A model generated the notes under the pieces. It was not told where the DNA came from and made no database searches. It saw only the letters and a list, made by a program, of their open reading frames with translations. Source: Candidatus Treponema caballi (GTDB taxonomy: Bacteria; Spirochaetota; Spirochaetia; Treponematales; Treponemataceae). Taken from it: 37,902 nucleotides of DNA. Below are positions 8,600-16,812 of this stretch, in pieces (position 1 is the first letter of the stretch; every line of letters starts with the position of its first letter). The stretch is from NCBI GenBank assembly GCA_018066285.1, contig JAGHRS010000040.1, forward strand, positions 1 through 37,902. Direction: 5' to 3'. Position numbers and translations under genes: made by a program.

Positions 8600-9507
8600 C
8601 AGCTGGCGCCTTTCTCGTATGGCTTACCGTCTGCTGCAGGTGCATAATCGCGGCCTGAGAAGATGATGAGCGCAAGGAGCGTAATCACATATGGGAATAT
8701 GTTGAAAATCTCTGTTGGAAGCACGCGCAGTGACTGGAAGTTCGTAGCGATGACACTCATAGCCGAAGAGGCGCCGAAAAGCAGCGCAGCACCGGTTACA
8801 CCAAGTGGTGTCCAGCGGCCGAATGCGACGGCGGCAATGGCGATGAATCCGCGTCCGTTGATGGTGTTTGACGTATACTGGATTGTCTGCGTCAGTACGA
8901 TGCAGCCGCCGGCGAGTCCTGAAAGGAAGCCTGAAACTGCAACGCCCGTGTAGCGGATGCCCCGTACGTTGATACCAACGCTGTCAGCTGCTGCAGGATG
9001 CTCACCGCACGCTCTGAGGTGCATGCCAAACGGCGTCTTGTACAGCACAAACCACGCAAGCACGACAACGATGATTGCGATATAGACTGTCGGATACATA
9101 CCGAGCTTATCAGTCAGCATACCGATGCGGTATTCCTTTGTGCGGTCAGCCTTGAACAGAATCTGTGATGCGAAAATCGTGATTCCGTCTGCAAGCAGGT
9201 TGATACCCGTACCAGAAATGGTCTGGTCTGCCTTCAGGTCAATGGCGGCGAACGCATGAATCAGTGAGAACAGCGCAGAAATGACACAGCCAAGCAGGAG
9301 CGCCACCCAGATGCTGTAACGACCGCAACCGGCTGCTTCCATGAGATAGTGACAGGAAGCGCAGGCACAGGCACCAATGCCCATAAGACCTTCAATTGCG
9401 ATATTAACAACGCCGGAGCGTTCACAGACCATTCCGCCGATTGCTGCAATCAGAATAGGAGCAACCATCATAAGGACGGTTGGAAGCGTATTGATAAACA
9501 TCATCAT
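8599..9507 (-). CDS. pnrE: Purine-nucleoside ABC transporter permease 2
   Basis: This 302-residue inner-membrane permease of the BPD_transp_2 (RbsC/YufQ-like) family has about eight hydrophobic segments and the signature GMHLRACGEHPAAADSVGINV, typical of the coupling region that contacts the ATPase. With the neighbouring permease, ATPase and lipoprotein it should form a nucleoside importer. It starts with an ATGA overlap on the preceding permease, with AGGAGG 10 bases upstream. The first three codons are ATG, so the exact start could be one or two codons later. The pnr name is by analogy with the T. pallidum system and letter assignment is approximate. Confidence 0.88.
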   Translation of the reverse strand: MMMFINTLPTVLMMVAPILIAAIGGMVCERSGVVNIAIEGLMGIGACACASCHYLMEAAGCGRYSIWVALLLGCVISALFSLIHAFAAIDLKADQTISGTGINLLADGITIFASQILFKADRTKEYRIGMLTDKLGMYPTVYIAIIVVVLAWFVLYKTPFGMHLRACGEHPAAADSVGINVRGIRYTGVAVSGFLSGLAGGCIVLTQTIQYTSNTINGRGFIAIAAVAFGRWTPLGVTGAALLFGASSAMSVIATNFQSLRVLPTEIFNIFPYVITLLALIIFSGRDYAPAADGKPYEKGAS

Positions 9508-10610
9508 TTTTTAAGCACCTCCTTCTGAATCTTCATCTTGTCCCTGTACTGACGTACAAGCTCAAGTCCTGAACGGAGGGCGATGAAAACAACAATAAGT
9601 CCCTGAATGATAAACGTAATTTCCTTTGGAATGTTGTAGCTCTGCATGATGCTCTGCGCCTGCTTAAGGACACCGAACAGGAAACCGGCAAGCAGCGTTC
9701 CAATAGCCGTATTGTTACCGACGAGAGCAACTGCAATTCCGTTGAATCCGTAGTTGTGCATCGAGCTTACGACATGTCCCTTAGGATATGCACCGCCAAG
9801 CAGGACGATTGCACCTGCAAGACCGGCAAATGCACCGGAAACTGCCATACTGAGTGCGATTGACTTGACGACTGGAATACCGGAACAGCGTGCAGCTTCC
9901 TTGTTGAAGCCGGTTGCGCGCATACCGAATCCGAGTGATGTCTTTTCCATGATGTACCAGAAAAGGATGACTGCCAGAATCATGAAGAAGATACCAATGT
10001 TCATATTGGAACTGGTAATCAGGAACTTTGAAAGCAGCGCCGTCTTCGGAAGGTTTGTTCCAATGTTAAACGTCGTTGCATCCGGGCATGCAAGGCACAG
10101 AAGACGTGCCACATACAAACCGATGTAGTTCAGCATGATTGTCGCAACGACTTCACTTACCTGGTATTTTGCCTTCAATATACCGACTATGCCGCCCCAT
10201 ATTGCACCTACGACGGTTGCAACAATAAGACAGACAAGCCACTGTCCCGGGAATGGAGGAATGCATACTGCAACAAGCTGTGCAGTTGCAAGACCCATGA
10301 TGTACTGACCTTCAGCACCAATGTTGAAAAGGCCTACGCGGGCGGCAAATGCCATTGAAAGACCACAGAGGACGAACGGTACCGTATACGCGATACTCTC
10401 GCCCACGTTGCGGAAGTTCCATACGCCCTTCTTATTCTTTACTCCGATGAGCGAGTCTATCATTGCCTTATAAAGACCGCCCGGATTTCTTCCTACAATC
10501 AGGAGCAGGATCGTTCCCACCAGGAATCCAAGAAGGATTACACCAATGGAGATTGCACCGTTGCTCGAAAGGAACCAGTCAACAAATGACTTTTTCTTTT
10601 TATTTTCCAT
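9504..10610 (-). CDS. pnrD: Purine-nucleoside ABC transporter permease 1
   Basis: This 368-residue permease of the same family (YufP-like) has an N-terminal cytoplasmic basic stretch, a first helix at about residues 17-38, and further helices. Its coupling motif reads GFGMRATGFNKEAARCSGIPV. It lies 3 bases after the ATPase gene. Its ribosome binding site (AAGGAG) overlaps the last codons of that gene, and its stop overlaps the next permease start. It is therefore a core member of the importer operon. Assignment to nucleosides rests on the PnrA/BMP-type binding protein upstream. Confidence 0.88.
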   Translation of the reverse strand: MENKKKKSFVDWFLSSNGAISIGVILLGFLVGTILLLIVGRNPGGLYKAMIDSLIGVKNKKGVWNFRNVGESIAYTVPFVLCGLSMAFAARVGLFNIGAEGQYIMGLATAQLVAVCIPPFPGQWLVCLIVATVVGAIWGGIVGILKAKYQVSEVVATIMLNYIGLYVARLLCLACPDATTFNIGTNLPKTALLSKFLITSSNMNIGIFFMILAVILFWYIMEKTSLGFGMRATGFNKEAARCSGIPVVKSIALSMAVSGAFAGLAGAIVLLGGAYPKGHVVSSMHNYGFNGIAVALVGNNTAIGTLLAGFLFGVLKQAQSIMQSYNIPKEITFIIQGLIVVFIALRSGLELVRQYRDKMKIQKEVLKK

Positions 10611-10613
10611 CAG

Positions 10614-12140
10614 TTACTCCTTATGCTCACTTGATGCCATCATAAGACCAATATCACGTTCGGTGACCTCGCCTGCATTGAAGATGCCGACAATCTGTCC
10701 CTTACTGATTGTTGCAATTCTGTCACACAGATTCATGATCTCATCCAGCTCAAAGGAAACGAGCAGGATTGCCCTTCCCTTGTCGCGCTCTGCAATAATC
10801 CTCTTACGGATATACTCAATAGCGCCAACGTCAAGTCCACGTGTCGGCTGTGCAATCATGAGCACTTTCGGCGACAGGCTTATTTCGCGTGCAACAATGA
10901 CTTTCTGCTGGTTTCCACCTGAAAGCGAGCCTGCTTTTGTCGCATGTCCCTGTCCTGCCCGCACGTCAAACTGTTCAATCAGTTCGTCTGCAATGGTGTC
11001 CATCTCTGAGAAGTTCAGCATGCCATATTTACCGGCATAGCGGTCAGTATAGTAGTCTTTCAGGGCGACGTTTTCGCTTAATGTAAAGTCACCGACCATA
11101 CCGTGCTTATGACGGTCTTCCGGAATGTGACCAAGGCCTTTCTCAATGCGCTGCCGGATCGTCATCTTTGTGATGTCTTCTCCGTCAAGCAGAATCTGAC
11201 CGCTTTCTACAGGAAGCAGGCCACAGAGCCCCTGCAGCAGTTCAGACTGACCGTTTCCGTCAACACCGGCTATACCGACAATTTCGCCGGCGCGGACATC
11301 AATGGAAAGATCATGAATCTTCTGAATGCCGTTTGCATCCTTAACGTTCAGGTTTTTGACGCTCAGCATCACTTCACCGGGATTTGCCGGGCTTTTGTCT
11401 ATTTCAAACTTAACGGCACGGCCAACCATCATGTCGGCAAGCTCCTGTTCTGTTACCTTGTCTACATCAACCGTACCGATATACTTTCCACGTCTCAGGA
11501 CACTGCAGCGGTCTGCGACAGCTTTGATTTCCTTGAGTTTATGAGTAATGAGGACAATTGTCTTGCCCTCCTGCTTGAGCTTTCGGATAATATCCATGAG
11601 CTCATCTATTTCCTGCGGAGTCAGAACAGCCGTCGGCTCATCGAAAATGATGATTTCCGAATCAGAATACAGTGTCTTCAGGATTTCGACACGCTGCTGC
11701 TGACCAACCGTAATGTCTTCAATTTTAGCTTTCGGGTCAACCGCAAGTCCGTACTGCTTACTCAATGCAGCGACCTTTTCTTCAGCATCCTTCAGTTTCA
11801 GAATGCCGAAAGCATTGCGGGGTTCTCGTCCAAGGACGATGTTTTCAGTGACTGTATAATTATGAACAAGCTTGAAGTGCTGATGCACCATACCGATTCC
11901 AAGCTCTGTAGCCACATTCGGATTCTTGATAGTAACTTCATTTCCATTGATGAGGATCTTTCCGCTATCTGCGCTGTATGCACCGAAAAGAACAGACATA
12001 AGCGTACTTTTTCCAGCGCCATTCTCACCAAGGAGTGCGTGAACTTCGTTTTTCTTAACCTCTAAGGTTATGTTGTCGTTGGCAATTATACCCGGGAAGG
12101 CTTTTGTTATGCCAAGCATCTGAATTGCATATTCGCCCAC
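10614..12140 (-). CDS. pnrC: Purine-nucleoside ABC transporter, double ATPase subunit
   Basis: This 508-residue cytoplasmic ATPase has two fused ABC domains, as in sugar and nucleoside importers (RbsA/YufO class). Domain 1 has Walker A GENGAGKST, signature VGQQQRVEI and Walker B IIIFDEPTAVLTP. Domain 2 has a degenerate Walker A (GVDGNGQSE), signature LSGGNQQKV and Walker B VLMIAQPTRGLD, where the usual Glu region is altered. This asymmetry is usual for the family. The start is GTG at 12140 with GAGGG 6 bases upstream, directly following the T tract of a strong terminator. Expression therefore depends on read-through from the lipoprotein gene or on an unseen promoter. Confidence 0.92.
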   Translation of the reverse strand: MGEYAIQMLGITKAFPGIIANDNITLEVKKNEVHALLGENGAGKSTLMSVLFGAYSADSGKILINGNEVTIKNPNVATELGIGMVHQHFKLVHNYTVTENIVLGREPRNAFGILKLKDAEEKVAALSKQYGLAVDPKAKIEDITVGQQQRVEILKTLYSDSEIIIFDEPTAVLTPQEIDELMDIIRKLKQEGKTIVLITHKLKEIKAVADRCSVLRRGKYIGTVDVDKVTEQELADMMVGRAVKFEIDKSPANPGEVMLSVKNLNVKDANGIQKIHDLSIDVRAGEIVGIAGVDGNGQSELLQGLCGLLPVESGQILLDGEDITKMTIRQRIEKGLGHIPEDRHKHGMVGDFTLSENVALKDYYTDRYAGKYGMLNFSEMDTIADELIEQFDVRAGQGHATKAGSLSGGNQQKVIVAREISLSPKVLMIAQPTRGLDVGAIEYIRKRIIAERDKGRAILLVSFELDEIMNLCDRIATISKGQIVGIFNAGEVTERDIGLMMASSEHKE

Positions 12141-12151
12141 TTTTAACCCTC

Positions 12152-12184
12152 AAAAAAGACGCCCCTTTAAAAACAAGGGGCGTC
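12152..12184 (-). terminator. Strong intrinsic terminator between the binding protein and the ABC genes
   Basis: A perfect 10-bp GC-rich stem (GACGCCCCTT / AAGGGGCGTC) is followed on the minus strand by six Ts (12152-12157). It lies after pnrA and immediately before the ribosome binding site of the ATPase gene, so it should reduce transport-gene expression relative to the lipoprotein. Confidence 0.85.
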
Positions 12185-12214
12185 CTGTAAAAAATCTAGT
12201 TTTCTCTTTTCAGA

Positions 12215-13312
12215 TCAGTCATCAAGAGCGCCGAGACCTGCAGGAACAACACCAGCAGCAAGAGCGTCCTTATATGTTGGAATAACCTTGATCTTTCCAG
12301 AAACGATATCCTTTGCAGCTGCATCAACAGCCTTTACGACATCAGCCTTAAGCTCAGAGTTAGCTTTTGAGTAGCCTACACCACCGTCTGTCATTGACAT
12401 GACAACTTCACCAGCCGTGAATGTACCTGCCTTAATTTTGTTCAGTGCATCGAGTGTTGAAGCCTCAACAACCTTGAGCATTGAAGTAAGAACAGCAGAC
12501 TTTCCAGTTTCGTAGATACCATCCTCGTACTGATCTGAGTCTACACCGATAGCCCATACGTTCTTTCCAGCCATGCGGTATTCCTTAGCCTGTGCGATTG
12601 TACCGTTTCCTGTACCACCAGCAGCAGAGAAGATGCAGTATACACCTGAATCGTACCAGTTCTTAGCCTGGAGCTTAGCCTTCTCAGGTGCACCCCAGTC
12701 GTTGGCATAGTAGTCAACAATTTCTGCATCCGGGAAAATGCTCTTGATACCCTGGATGTAACCGACTTCGAACTTTGTGATTGTTGAAGATGCGATACCG
12801 CCGATGAATCCGAACTTTGGATTTGCAATACCGTCTGCCTTTGCCTGAAGAGCTGCAGCAAGACCAACCAGGTATGAACCCTGCTCTTCCTGATACATAT
12901 ATTCGCGGACGTTTGGCTGCATAACGTAGTTAACGTCAACAATCATGAACTTCTGGTCAGGATACTGTGGAGCAACCTCAGCGAGAGCATCAGCCCATGT
13001 GAATCCAGTAACAATGATGAGGTCGTTGCCTTCATCAGCAGCGTTCTTAAGGTTTGGAACATACATATCTGATGTAGCGGCAGTAATTACATCATACAGT
13101 TTTCCGCGATTTTTTGTATTGTCTACAGTGTCACCATAGAACTCAACAATTCCACGCCATGCAGCAGCATTGAATGACTTATCATCAATACCAGTTGCAT
13201 CTGTAAGGAGTTTACAAGTGATTCCTTCTGCTGCGGCAGAATTCTTTTTACAACCTGTGAATGCGACACAGGCAAGTACAAGTACCATAAGTACAAGAGC
13301 GAGTTTCTTCAT
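12215..13312 (-). CDS. pnrA: PnrA/TmpC-like purine-nucleoside-binding lipoprotein (BMP family)
   Basis: This 365-residue substrate-binding protein is anchored by lipidation. The signal peptide ends in the lipobox FTGC (Cys20), followed by a basic, Ser/Ala-rich tether. The BMP-family fold is marked by LLTDATGIDDKSFNAAAWRGI, DLIIVTGFTWADA, KFGFIGGIASSTI, FSAAGGTGNGTI and VWAIGVDSDQYE, the last including the ligand-contacting Asp region. In T. pallidum PnrA (TmpC) binds inosine, guanosine and related nucleosides. Similarity here supports the same role, although some BMP proteins bind other ligands. GGAGG lies 7 bases before the ATG. A promoter is present upstream and a strong terminator downstream. 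Confidence 0.9.
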   Translation of the reverse strand: MKKLALVLMVLVLACVAFTGCKKNSAAAEGITCKLLTDATGIDDKSFNAAAWRGIVEFYGDTVDNTKNRGKLYDVITAATSDMYVPNLKNAADEGNDLIIVTGFTWADALAEVAPQYPDQKFMIVDVNYVMQPNVREYMYQEEQGSYLVGLAAALQAKADGIANPKFGFIGGIASSTITKFEVGYIQGIKSIFPDAEIVDYYANDWGAPEKAKLQAKNWYDSGVYCIFSAAGGTGNGTIAQAKEYRMAGKNVWAIGVDSDQYEDGIYETGKSAVLTSMLKVVEASTLDALNKIKAGTFTAGEVVMSMTDGGVGYSKANSELKADVVKAVDAAAKDIVSGKIKVIPTYKDALAAGVVPAGLGALDD

Positions 13313-13342
13313 CTAGAAGCCTCCAAATTTGATAGACACCTC

Positions 13343-13394
13343 TCGTGTCCTTGTGCTTTGATTATACTATTTATGGGGAAAAAAAGAAACTGAA
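13343..13394 (-). promoter_or_regulatory. Promoter and leader hairpin of pnrA
   Basis: A TATAAT -10 on the minus strand lies at 13361-13366. The -35 is only a T-rich run at the expected distance. The short leader contains a small hairpin (GACAC / GTGTC) near 13335-13350 ahead of GGAGG. The leader is too short for a known purine riboswitch. Confidence 0.5.
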
Positions 13395-13419
13395 TTTCTT
13401 GTGATTTTAGGGAAAAATC

Positions 13420-14223
13420 CTATCTGCTGACGCCAGCCTGCTGGTCTTTATCCATTTTGGCTTTCCAGACGGTAATCTTCTTCTTAAGTTCTTCCGCATC
13501 TTCCTTCTCATTCATCTGAATGGCAAGTCTGCGTAAGGCAAGAAGATAGTTGATACCAAGGCGCATATCATCAAGACGCTTTGATGAAAGTTCGTACTTG
13601 TCACGGTAGCCTGTAGCTGATTTATCAAGCAGTTTCTTGATGAGGCGGATGTAATAGACGGTCATGTCGAAATCCGGAGAACGCGGATCGTAGTATGTCT
13701 TGATTGCTTCCTTCATATCGAGGATGTTTTTTGCAACTGTCGCATAGCGGCCTTCAAGCTCAACGAAAGACATTTTCCATTTTGTGTTTTCACCATACGC
13801 ATCGGTAACCAGCCGGATGGCAAGGCCGAGCTTTCTGGTAAGCAAATATCTCTTCTCTAGTGGAATATTGACGATTTCAGCAAGATATTCCTCGTAATCC
13901 GCATACGGTGCATCAATCATGGTGGAAACAACTTCCTCAAGATAGATGATTGCCTTGTACAGTGTCTTACGGGCTTCATTAAGTGCATCAGTGTTCTTCG
14001 TCTCGGTGATTGTCTCAGAAAGATTGTTTATGCCTACCCAAAGTGTAGCAACGTAAATCATTTCCTCAGCAAGCAGGAGCTTTTTATACGCCGTTCCAGA
14101 AGTATCTTTTGCGATAAGGGCAAGAATACTCTTTTCCTTTTCTGCGGATTTATCAATTAATTCCTTGTAAGGGGCCATTTTAGCAGCGAACTGCTTTCTG
14201 CTTTCTTCTGTTACCTTTGCCAT
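13420..14223 (-). CDS. Conserved helical protein of unknown function
   Basis: I do not recognise this 267-residue protein. It is predicted to be soluble and almost entirely helical, rich in Lys, Glu and Leu, with no signal peptide, no transmembrane segment and no cysteines in a metal pattern. It begins with a charged helix (MAKVTEESRKQFAAKMAPYK) and ends with a helical segment around KEDAEELKKKITVWKAKMDK. It follows recN by 21 bases with GGGAG upstream of the ATG, so it is probably the last gene of the cheW-to-recN transcript. No terminator is evident after it. Context gives no safe functional inference. Confidence 0.8.
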   Translation of the reverse strand: MAKVTEESRKQFAAKMAPYKELIDKSAEKEKSILALIAKDTSGTAYKKLLLAEEMIYVATLWVGINNLSETITETKNTDALNEARKTLYKAIIYLEEVVSTMIDAPYADYEEYLAEIVNIPLEKRYLLTRKLGLAIRLVTDAYGENTKWKMSFVELEGRYATVAKNILDMKEAIKTYYDPRSPDFDMTVYYIRLIKKLLDKSATGYRDKYELSSKRLDDMRLGINYLLALRRLAIQMNEKEDAEELKKKITVWKAKMDKDQQAGVSR

Positions 14224-14244
14224 TGAAAGTGCTCCCGGTTTTCA

Positions 14245-15939
14245 TCAACCTTTATTCTGCAGTAATGCCCGCGCATGTTGAAGTGAAGCCTCACTGACGG
14301 CATCTCCAGAAAGCATGCGTGCAATCTCTGTAACCCGCTCATCACCTGAAATCTGATGTACATGGGTTGCAGTAGAACCAGCCTCTACAGACTTTTCTAT
14401 CTTTAATTGATTATCGGCACAAACTGCAATGCTCGCAAGATGCGTAATGCACAAAATCTGTCTTTTTTTTGCAAGCTGCTGCATGTGGTGTCCGACCGCA
14501 ACGGCAATCTCGCCGCCAATACCTGTATCAATTTCATCAAACACAAGCGTATCCACCGTATCAGCAGCACTCAGAACGGTCTTTATAGCGAGCATGACGC
14601 GTGAAAGTTCACCGCCAGATGCAATCTTTGCAAGCGGACGCACTGGAGAACCAGGATTTGCAGAAAAGACAAATTCAATGTCATCAATTCCGTACGGACC
14701 ACATTTCTGCATGACGTCGTCACCAGGCTTCTGCTGAACCTGAACGATGAACTGAGTACCTTTCATGCCGAGTTTTGCAAGCACTTCCTCAATCTGCTGT
14801 GAAAGCACAGAAGCGGCTTTTTTTCTATCTGCGGATATAACCGTCGCGTCTTCGTATACCTTTTTCTCAAGAAAAGCGACTTCGGCGGCAAGTTTTTCAC
14901 GGCCACCTGAACTGTCAGTAAGCAACTCCAGTTCATTCCGGGCTTTTTCTGCGTAGGCAAGCAAATCTGCCGCCGTTCCGTTGCCGCCCGTTGTATACTT
15001 TTTAGTAAGGCGAGACAGGAAAGCAGAACGTTCCTGTACCTCTTCAAGGCGGGCAGGATCAAAGACAAGTCCGTTTTTATAGCTTCGGAGTTCTTCTCCT
15101 ATGTCTTCAATTTCATAGAAAGCGCTTTCAAGACGCTCGGAAAGAGAAGAAAGAGAAGCGTCTACAGCCGAAGCATGTTCCATGGTCTGACGTGTCCGCT
15201 TCAGAGTTGGAACTACAGCATTGTCGCCGTTCAGTGCACCGGACGCATCTTCAATGAGGGAATAGAGCTTCTCGAACTGAGAAAGGCGCGCTTCCTCTGC
15301 ATCAAGCTCTTCGTCTTCGCCCGCATGTATTTTCGCTTTTGTAATTTCTTCAACTGCAAACTGGAGCATTTCAACGCGCCGTTCACGTTCTGCGCCGGAA
15401 GCGTCAATTTCCTCAAGGGCCCTGCGCTTTTCGACAAGCTCGTTGTATAGTGTGGTGAAAGAGGCAACACGCTCATTAAGGCCTGCAAACGCATCAAGAT
15501 ACGGACGGTGTTTCTGGGGATACATCAGGCTCTGATGCTCATGCTGGCCGTGAATGTCCACAAGATGAGCAGTAAATTCTGCAAGATCAGCACGCGTAAC
15601 CGGCGTATCATTTATCCAGGCGGCTGTTTTTCCCGTGTCCTTTACGACGCGGCGGAGCAGTACGCGGTCATTTTCAAGTTCAACATCGTGCTCAGAAAGC
15701 CAGGCACGGCCTTCGACACAATTCTCAGGGACAACAAGCGTTCCTGAAACCTGAGCAGCATGCGTTCCACTCCTGATAACCTCAAGACCGCCTTTTCCAC
15801 CAAGCAGAAATGTCACCGCTCCTATCAGAATGGATTTACCGGCGCCCGTTTCACCGGAAAGAACGGTAAATCCCTTTGAAAAATCTATGGAAACAGAATC
15901 AATGAGGGCAAAATCCTTTACCTGTAAATCCTCAAGCAT
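14245..15939 (-). CDS. recN: DNA repair protein RecN
   Basis: This SMC-like ATPase acts early in double-strand-break repair. The 564-residue protein has an N-terminal Walker A (LSGETGAGKSILIGAV, about residues 29-45), the DIHGQHEHQSLM motif typical of RecN, a central coiled-coil region (about 150-370), and a C-terminal ATPase half with IASGGELSRVMLAIK and the Walker B LVFDEIDTGIGGE. Length and motif order match the family. Its start overlaps the end of nadK by 8 bases, so translation is likely coupled. This nadK-recN pairing is common in bacteria. Confidence 0.96.
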   Translation of the reverse strand: MLEDLQVKDFALIDSVSIDFSKGFTVLSGETGAGKSILIGAVTFLLGGKGGLEVIRSGTHAAQVSGTLVVPENCVEGRAWLSEHDVELENDRVLLRRVVKDTGKTAAWINDTPVTRADLAEFTAHLVDIHGQHEHQSLMYPQKHRPYLDAFAGLNERVASFTTLYNELVEKRRALEEIDASGAERERRVEMLQFAVEEITKAKIHAGEDEELDAEEARLSQFEKLYSLIEDASGALNGDNAVVPTLKRTRQTMEHASAVDASLSSLSERLESAFYEIEDIGEELRSYKNGLVFDPARLEEVQERSAFLSRLTKKYTTGGNGTAADLLAYAEKARNELELLTDSSGGREKLAAEVAFLEKKVYEDATVISADRKKAASVLSQQIEEVLAKLGMKGTQFIVQVQQKPGDDVMQKCGPYGIDDIEFVFSANPGSPVRPLAKIASGGELSRVMLAIKTVLSAADTVDTLVFDEIDTGIGGEIAVAVGHHMQQLAKKRQILCITHLASIAVCADNQLKIEKSVEAGSTATHVHQISGDERVTEIARMLSGDAVSEASLQHARALLQNKG

Positions 15940-16792
15940 GGGGACCTCCAGACCAGTTCAGTTTTGATTTGAGTGCGGTATAGAACACCTTTGAGTCACA
16001 GCCGGCAAGCTGCACTGTCGTATCCGCACGACGTATTTCAATTATATCATCTTCCTCAAGCGGGAACACACGCTGTCCATCGCATGAAAGCAGCAGTTTT
16101 GCGCCGCGGGAAGGAAGCACTTGTATTTCTATTCTTGCAGACTGATGCATGACGATCGGCCTTGAAGAAAGCGAGAACGGGCAGATCGGACTGAAAACAA
16201 GCACATCAAGGTCCGGGTCTACGATTGGTCCTCCTGCTGCCGCCGAGTACGCTGTGGAACCCGTCGGCGTTGCAACAACCACGCCGTCCGAGCGGATATG
16301 CCCGAACGGCTCATCATTGCAGCTTACAGAAAGCTCTGCTATCTGTGCAGCGCCTGCAACTTTTATGACGGCGTCATTCAGTGCCGTTGAGTTGAAAACA
16401 TCTGCACCCTTCTTTCCAGAAGCGCACTGACGCCTTACGCACACCTGTATGAGAGAGCGCTCTGCAAGCGGAAGGTTATCATCAAGAAAGAGAGAAAGTT
16501 TTTCCTGCCACGCGGTCTTGCTTATGCCTGCAATGAAACCGAACTGACCGAGATTTATCGGAAAAACAGGAATACTCAGCGGCGCACAATGACGTGCTGC
16601 ATACAAAACAGTACCGTCACCACCAAGAGTCACTGCAAAATTACATCCGGAAAAGTCATAATCAGCAAGTTCACGTTCAAGGGGAAACAATTCTGTCAGA
16701 TAGTTCCTTTCAGAAAGGAACTTCTGCAGATCACCTGCAATAGCGGCAGCTTCCTCTTTGTACGTATTAATGACGATGGCACATTTTTTCAT
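15932..16792 (-). CDS. nadK: NAD kinase
   Basis: This cytoplasmic enzyme phosphorylates NAD to NADP using ATP or polyphosphate. The 286-residue protein carries the hallmark GGDGT motif (TLGGDGTVLYAARH), the NE/D substrate region, and the second signature RSDGVVVATPTGSTAYSAAAGGPIV. The start chosen is ATG at 16792. An in-frame GTG four codons upstream (16804) directly abuts the AAGG sequence and so is less likely. It lies 20 bases after the DegT-family gene and overlaps recN by 8 bases. Confidence 0.95.
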   Translation of the reverse strand: MKKCAIVINTYKEEAAAIAGDLQKFLSERNYLTELFPLERELADYDFSGCNFAVTLGGDGTVLYAARHCAPLSIPVFPINLGQFGFIAGISKTAWQEKLSLFLDDNLPLAERSLIQVCVRRQCASGKKGADVFNSTALNDAVIKVAGAAQIAELSVSCNDEPFGHIRSDGVVVATPTGSTAYSAAAGGPIVDPDLDVLVFSPICPFSLSSRPIVMHQSARIEIQVLPSRGAKLLLSCDGQRVFPLEEDDIIEIRRADTTVQLAGCDSKVFYTALKSKLNWSGGPHA

Positions 16793-16812
16793 ACATTCAT
16801 CCACACCTTATA

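Noticed and set aside
11103-12065. A 320-codon open frame on the plus strand over the nucleoside ABC ATPase gene
   Set aside because: It is antisense to a strongly conserved ATPase with all motifs intact; its Asn/Phe/Leu-rich translation reflects the codon use of the real gene.
13320-13360. Possible purine riboswitch ahead of pnrA
   Set aside because: The leader is only about 40 bases with one small hairpin, too short for the known three-helix purine aptamer, and the conserved core bases are absent.
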